23,172 bases of DNA from Sphacelaria rigidula. Lineage: Eukaryota > Phaeophyceae > Sphacelariales. Within the stretch, counting starts at the first letter, position 1; every line of letters starts with the position of its first letter. Shown here piece by piece: positions 17,781-23,172 of the stretch. The stretch spans positions 1-23,172 of the forward strand of contig CAXNAA020000282.1 in the NCBI GenBank assembly GCA_964200075.2, written 5' to 3'. The notes below the pieces were generated by a model, which saw nothing but the letters and a program-made list of their open reading frames with translations, was not told the origin of the DNA and ran no database searches. A program made the translations under genes and the position numbers.

Positions 17781-20700
17781 ATTGATGAGGCACTAACCAT
17801 CGGAAATGAACTCAACAGTGAAGTAGCAGAAGGTTGACATGCATGCTTCAGCACAATAGTGTACTACTGTAGCTGTGTGCTGTGGGGTGTAGCCTGGTAG
17901 CCTGGCGGTATCATTTCAGAATGAAATATTCAAAAATACGCATATATACACCGCATCTACTACACTGCATCAGCCTTTGTCATTTTCCAAATACGAACAC
18001 CAACGATGACTTTGTGCAAGCTTAGGGTTGAATTCATCATTTTTTCACCTAGAAGGCTGAATTCCCATTGACGTCGCGATACTTTAAGTGAGAGAGGCTT
18101 GTGCTTATGCACGTACTTCGCCTATCGAATATTATACGTGAAAAATGTACTGTTGTGTGTTGTCCAATCGGGGCTCAGAGAAGTCAGGTGTATGCACTGT
18201 ACAGAAAAATATATTTTTCCTCTCAGTGGGCCTGCCCGAAGCCAAAGACTACAGGTTCGGCTTGAGCTCGAGTGGGGTGGTTGGTGCGTTGGAGACAGCT
18301 AGAGCGGTAGACCAGCTGCCATGTCTTCTTCTCAGAAAAATATCGGAATCTTCTTACAGGTAAGGACAACAGCACAGCAGGGTAGACTGTTTGGACTTTG
18401 GGGTAAGCCGTTGCGCATGGTTTGGTTCTTCCTACTTGAATGTTGGGGTGCTAAAAGGTCGCCCGAACTACCACGTACTGAACTGCTGCCGACGCTACTA
18501 TAGGTCTCCAAACGTACAGTCTGTATGGCACATACAGGGCTCATAGATCGTGATTCGTAGATCTTGTGCTCTTCATCAAGAAATGCATGCATCTCATGTT
18601 GTGCAGACGTCTATAGTCTCCCACCGCGGTTGTCGATTCCGCACAGGTGGAGATTCTGTTTTGCATGAAACGGTCTGTGTGTGCGTGTGTGAATTACCGT
18701 ATTGTAGTAACGGACGAGGCAAGGACCTTCTTGTATGCACATGATAAGATCACCGTCTACGTTCATGCTGCTCAGGAGGCTGGGGGAGACATAAGCTGTG
18801 ATTGCTGCTGGGGAAAGCTTTGTACAGCGCAACGCACAACGGTTCCCACTGACAATGGCATGGTCGCAAATAAATGATTCTCTATCGATACCCACTCGCT
18901 GCACCGTATGGAGCAGAGACTCTGTCAATATACCCCATGCTGCCCCGTAAAGTTGAAGTGCGTTAGCGCAATCTATTTTCAAATACTGCAACAACAGTAG
19001 CTCTCATGTCGTGGTAGTCCCCGCAGGTGGCAGTTCGTGCGTACGGCAGTGCAGTGCGGCAACACCCCCCCGCAACTGAAAGTTCGAATGTGCAGTCCGA
19101 TACACACAATACGTAACAAAGTGTCGCTGGAAAATGCAGCACCGCGTGAGCTGGCTTCGGAGCAATGAAATCTGCTAGTCGTTCGTAGCACGGCCATGGT
19201 ACTGTTGTACTGCGATGGTGTTGCAGCTCCTTCGTGAGAGGGGTTCGGGTATATAGCGGAGTGTCCGCTTTCCGCTGGTTCATGTGGGGCTGAATTCCCG
19301 CCCCCCTTCAGACGGTAGACAGAACCAAACCACTGGGCATGATTGCCTCGTTGCCTGTGTTTACCGGTCTGAGAGACGGAACGATAGTGTCTTTCGGCAG
19401 CTGTGTACGGACAAAGTAGACAGTACGAGAAACATCTGCACAAAAGTAGCACTCGTGAAACATGTGTACGAGTATGTATGTGTTGGATCGCCGAACCAAG
19501 CTGACGAGTGAAAAAGAAAAAAACCCCGAGCAAGTACCACAACAGTACGGTACAGTAGTACAACACGTACAAAAAAGAGGGTGAGGGAAAGCCACCGTTG
19601 AATCTCGGAGCGCCGTGTAGGTGACGGCTTTAACACCTCCAGTGCTATTTTTGTCCAGCAACGTCCGTTTTCTCAAAATCAACGACGATCACGCCGAAAA
19701 TATAAAACGCTTATCGTTGGACGACCCCCGTACAGATAGATCTAATTGGGACCAAGACGGGGGGTGGAGGATCTTGCTTCTCGAGGAAGCCGATAGATTG
19801 AGGATTGATTGTCGCACTTTAATTGACCTCCCAGGGGTCCAGTCGTGGTCTCATGATGGACGTACCCAACAAAACGAATAGTTGAAAGGAAGAGAAGAAA
19901 AAAGAGAGCACGGGTGATATTCTGTTTCGTCATATCCAGCACACAAAACTTTGCATTTCGGGTACCCTCTCTGGCCAATGCATCCTGCCGTGCCTCGACC
20001 TATTTGAGATCGCGTCTTGACCCGCTGAGCGTCCATGCTATTAAATGTGATTCGGAGTATTTGGGGCCAGGCGCCCGGCTTGCAGAATCGGTACCGTAGG
20101 CGCAGATACACGCCGGTGGGGTGTGGATGCTTACAAAAGTTCATGGGAGGACAGTTCTAGCCGTTAGGATTAGCTCTATATTTGGCCGCAAAACTGGCAG
20201 GTGGCGATACTATGACCAACGCTACTTCATGGGTGCCCACCACCTGATGCCGGGGTCCCGAAATGGCGCGTCCGCAACCGACGGCTTCCGCAGTATATGC
20301 ACGGGCCTCGCAGGTCGTTTCGGAAACACAGGCCGCACACCTCCCTTATGCTCAAGAACATCTGGATGGACAGATGGGGGGTGCTATCCAGGTTACTGTT
20401 ACTGTGTGTTATCGTTATCCACCGTATTCACAGTTGTACCAAGTTATCAAGTTCTGCACATAGTTCTTCATTGTCCACCACAGACGCAAATGTCCGAAGC
20501 TATGTTTTAGGCTCATGTGCGAGTTTAGATATTCCTCCGCATTTTTCGGGCATTGGCGTTTCCGGGCGCCGCAACTAGTTGACTATATTACATGCCCGAA
20601 TCGCGGGCATCTGATTGGCCGAAAGGCAAATGAATACGATCGAAAATGCCGCACGTGTTCGTGAAAGTGTCGACATTTTCCCCCGCAACTGTTTCTGAAA

Positions 20701-21601
20701 CTCTGAGAATACCTGAAAGTGGCGAAAAAAAACGAAACTTCTATCGGCAACTGTTGAACGAAATCCCTAGATGCAAAGATGCACTACTTCCACGTCGTTC
20801 CCGTGATCTTTTTGAACCCCGCGCACGGGACACGTACGGAATTTCGATTCAACGCTCTGGGAAATAAACCCTGCAGACGCAAGGAACAGTGGAACCGGTT
20901 CTTCGTCGCACACGTTTCGCAAATACCAAGAGCCGCCTCTGCAGCGTATTCGCCCAGCATGCCGCCTTCTTGACTTCAACGAAGAATCTGTTGCCTACAG
21001 TACATGTTCCCTATTTCCGATTTGAGTGCGCCTGGAACATTAGTCACGCACAGCAACAACTTCCGAACTTTTGACAACCTGTACCAGCGCCGTCGCCAGC
21101 AGTTACCGCACTGCACTGTAGCAAGTACTGTTCTGTCGTGGTGACACGCTTCTCCCGTTACAAGCTCCAACTGTAACGTTTTCGGGAGGTCACCACTCTC
21201 TGCCATACTCGCCTACCAGGGATAATTCATGCGTGCGTTGCGTCTACGCATGTTTGTTCTGGTGACGATAGCCATCGGCGTGCTTTTGCGTATCACAACA
21301 CAGTACTATTTGTAGTGACATGGCCAGTTTATTAATTAATAGTAAAGCGCAGACTGCGGTACTGCTAGTGCTAATGACGGCACTGGTGCAGGTTGTCAGC
21401 AGTTCGGTAGTGTCACTTACGACCCGTGTTTAGGGTGCACTCAGATCAGAAACAAGGAACAAAGCGGCGACGTTAGCTTATTTGGAGTCGAGGAGAATGG
21501 AAACACGCGGGACAAGGAGGCTATAGTTGCGAATCTCGGCATGTGTGAAGAACCAATCGTGTGCGACGGAGAACCGGTTCTAGTGCCTCGTTGCGTTCGC
21601 G
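17781..21601. other. Upstream region of the RecQ4 gene; mostly unassigned
   Basis: This should include the promoter and 5' UTR of the RecQ4 gene, but no element can be fixed from sequence. A weak divergent exon candidate lies at 18321-18359. Longer open frames at 18979-19572 (-), 19621-19881 (+) and 20121-20510 (+) have no recognisable domain. A TGTGTGTGTGTG-like stretch lies near 18673-18690. Confidence 0.5.
18321..18359 (+). CDS. Possible first coding exon of a divergent gene (weak)
   Basis: AGCTGCC-ATG starts 13 codons, MSSSQKNIGIFLQ, ending TTACAG|GTAAGG, a near-perfect donor. A pyrimidine-rich acceptor (TTTTTCCTCTCAG) lies at 18226, so the transcribed exon could be 18227-18359. This would be a plus-strand gene divergent from RecQ4, about 540 bp away. 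No downstream exon with a recognisable product was found, so it may be chance. Confidence 0.2.
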
Positions 21602-21853
21602 CTATTCATTGTCGGGAATGTTGATCCGAAATTCTGCAAGCATCGCGTCGGCAGGATACGAAACGTCCGCGGGAAATAGGCGGAAATGTCGGCCCTTTAC
21701 ATCTATGGATTTCATCCCACAGGTGGAGAGCGAAATTCCGGTGCCGTTTTTAGTCACTTTAAGGTGCAGTTGTAGGGGAAAATGGATAATTCCAGGTACA
21801 CGTGCGGCATCTTTGGTGTCCTTGAGGTGAATGTTTTTTACCTTCTCGGCCAT
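21602..21853 (-). CDS. Hypothetical small protein, 83 aa, unrecognised
   Basis: A complete ORF, ATG to TAG, with an in-frame TGA directly before the ATG. Codon use is even and the sequence is not low-complexity (MAEKVKNIHLKDTKDAARVP, later HFPLQLHLKV and FRINIPDNE). It alternates hydrophobic and polar residues as a beta-rich domain might, with one Cys and no signal peptide or membrane segment. I do not recognise the family. It could be a small gene, an exon or a transposon remnant. Confidence 0.35.
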   Translation of the reverse strand: MAEKVKNIHLKDTKDAARVPGIIHFPLQLHLKVTKNGTGISLSTCGMKSIDVKGRHFRLFPADVSYPADAMLAEFRINIPDNE

Positions 21854-21989
21854 TCAGATGGTGGCATTTGAGGGCAGGATAAGGTATAAGGTATACCTGA
21901 AACGTTATCATCGTTTCCATCGTGCTTGCGACCCTTCCCCTTCCTCGGGGAAAATCTGCAGTCGGAGGGCTTTATCCGTCCTTGCCCCC

Positions 21990-22504
21990 CATCCCGGTCT
22001 CGGAAGGGATGCGTGGTCAATGGCCGCACGATTAAGGCAAGCAACAAATGAGTACCACCCCCCGCGGCGCTTCGCGCTTGGTAATTGAGTGCGAGCCTGC
22101 TCCGGCGAAAACCCGGCGTGCCCCGTCCCGGCTTTGTAGGGATGCGCGGTCGACTGTTCGATGACTACGGCATGCATAATCATGAGTACACCCTCCCCCC
22201 CCCGGTACACGCCTGATCGCGAAACACCCATGAGGCAGTGTATAAGCCGGGGGTGTCTCTGAAAGTGGTGATACCAGAAAATGACGCAACTCATTATAGG
22301 CTGTCATCCAAATGCAGGATAATCAGTAGGCTCCGAGCCGGAGAATCTTGGCAGGACGCAGCTCACCCTTCATGCGACTCGCCGAGCACACCAGGGCGCT
22401 TCGCGCTTGGTGATTGAGTGCGAGCCTCGTCCGGCGAAATCCCGACGTGCTCCGCCCCGGCTTTGTAGGGATTCGAGGTCAATGGTCATATAACTACGAG
22501 CTGG
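21990..22504 (-). repeat. Minus-oriented array of the GTACTCAT dispersed repeat (one near-full copy and two partial copies)
   Basis: Read on the minus strand: a near-full copy (22504-22206), a second copy carrying the first 130 bases or so (22195-22062) and a diverged head (22056-21990). The words GGCGCTTCGCGCTTGGT, GAGTGCGAGCCT and GGCTTTGTAGGGAT recur at 22066-22142 and 22394-22471. Each head is bounded by a C-run on the plus strand (G-run on the element strand). Confidence 0.75.
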
Positions 22505-23172
22505 GCCAGCCTAGAAACGGATTCAAGCTCTCAAAGCTATATCTCATCGACACAGACGAGTTGGGCCATGATCCTCATATCGTCATAACCGTCTAATCAA
22601 GGAGGAGGTGCCCATCTGCTCAAAAGTCTGGGCCAATATTTCTCGTTGATTTAAACCCATGTCTAGTAATTCCTATTCCTAACGGAGATAGCGTTCACAC
22701 TAAAATCTATATGAAACCCCCGATCGATACATCCAGCGAGTGACAGCGATTTTTGGTGTGGACCTTCCCTGGAGCACGGGGGGACGACGAATACCTTCAC
22801 CTTCACCTAAGTCGTTATCTACCTCGAGATGTGGCGCTCATAAGTTTTCACACTAAAATCAGTATATTACGAGCAGAGGCACTAGATGAACTAAATCTGG
22901 ATACGGTATCACGTCTCAGTTTCTGAGAGTTATGCTATGAAATTTCGTATGGAGAACCGCTAGTGCATAATGAAGCAAAATCAAAAACAAAAAACAGCTT
23001 TTCGATTTTTTTCGATTTTTTTCATTTTTGTTTCGTTTTTAGGGCAATTTTGAGGACAAATGAACACTGCTCTTAACCCTTTTGGGACTGAAGCTCACTG
23101 ACACCACGTTCACGACGTGTTGGTAAAATAATAACAAACAAGCCTGGGAGCGACCTGTCCAATCAGGGCGAG
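22505..23172. other. Unassigned right edge
   Basis: No gene recognised. CACACTAAAATC occurs twice about 150 bp apart (near 22698 and 22848), and a T-rich stretch with repeated TTCGATTTTTT lies at about 23000-23040. Confidence 0.5.

Noticed and set aside
17940-17951. TATATATG-like box upstream of the RecQ4 start
   Set aside because: About 165 bp from the ATG and AT-rich by chance in this region; no transcription start evidence, so not annotated as a promoter.
18979-19572. 197-codon open frame on the minus strand
   Set aside because: Rich in Cys, His, Ser and Thr with no recognisable domain, signal or splice context. The composition looks like chance translation of non-coding DNA.
20263-20463. 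Plus-strand frame beginning MARPQPTASAVYARASQ, with a CAG|GTTACT near its end
   Set aside because: The composition is protein-like, but no acceptor, partner exon or family could be assigned.
1-23172. CRISPR arrays, tRNA or rRNA genes, bacterial operons
   Set aside because: No regular spaced direct repeats, cloverleaf-like or conserved rRNA segments, or clustered intronless genes were seen on either strand.

Overview
This is nuclear DNA of a eukaryote, probably a heterokont and perhaps a brown alga. The organism call is inference, from GT-AG introns of 0.3-3.3 kb, GC-rich exons with codon-repeat tracts, and introns full of short dispersed repeats. No bacterial features are visible, such as operons or Shine-Dalgarno-led ORFs. 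A 10-N assembly gap lies at 7503-7512.

One split gene on the minus strand dominates the window. It starts at 17780 and is still incomplete at the left edge. Twelve exons can be chained from splice signals, and the codon phase agrees at every junction. They encode about 1780 residues of a RecQ4 (RECQL4/Sld2-type) helicase. In protein order these are: an Sld2-like N-terminal domain (exon 1); a roughly 745-residue disordered, Ser/Gly-rich segment with S/T-P sites (exon 2); the RecQ4 NFVR-type motif and an RGG-rich tract (exon 3); a linker (exon 4); a GRF-type zinc finger (exons 5-6); a SAP DNA-binding motif (exons 6-7); a long acidic and basic disordered region leading into helicase motifs 0 and I (exon 8); motif Ia (exon 9); a motif II DEAH box with the aromatic-rich loop (exon 10); motif III (exon 11); and motif IV (exon 12). 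Motifs V and VI and the C-terminus are not in the window and should lie to the left.

The main point of interest is the architecture. A GRF finger plus a SAP motif occupies the place where vertebrate RECQL4 carries its CCHC zinc knuckle.

The introns hold several repeat families: a roughly 290-bp element headed by a G-tract and GTACTCAT, with partial copies; a foldback element at 2841-3044 with a relative at 9017-9226; two copies of a roughly 280-bp terminal-inverted-repeat element in opposite orientation at 8456-9010, which interrupt a 43-bp minisatellite; and several microsatellites, three of them lying in the acceptor region of introns.

Right of 17780 the window is mostly unassigned. It contains a weak divergent first-exon candidate on the plus strand (18321-18359), an unrecognised 83-residue ORF on the minus strand (21602-21853) and a minus-oriented array of the 290-bp element (21990-22504).
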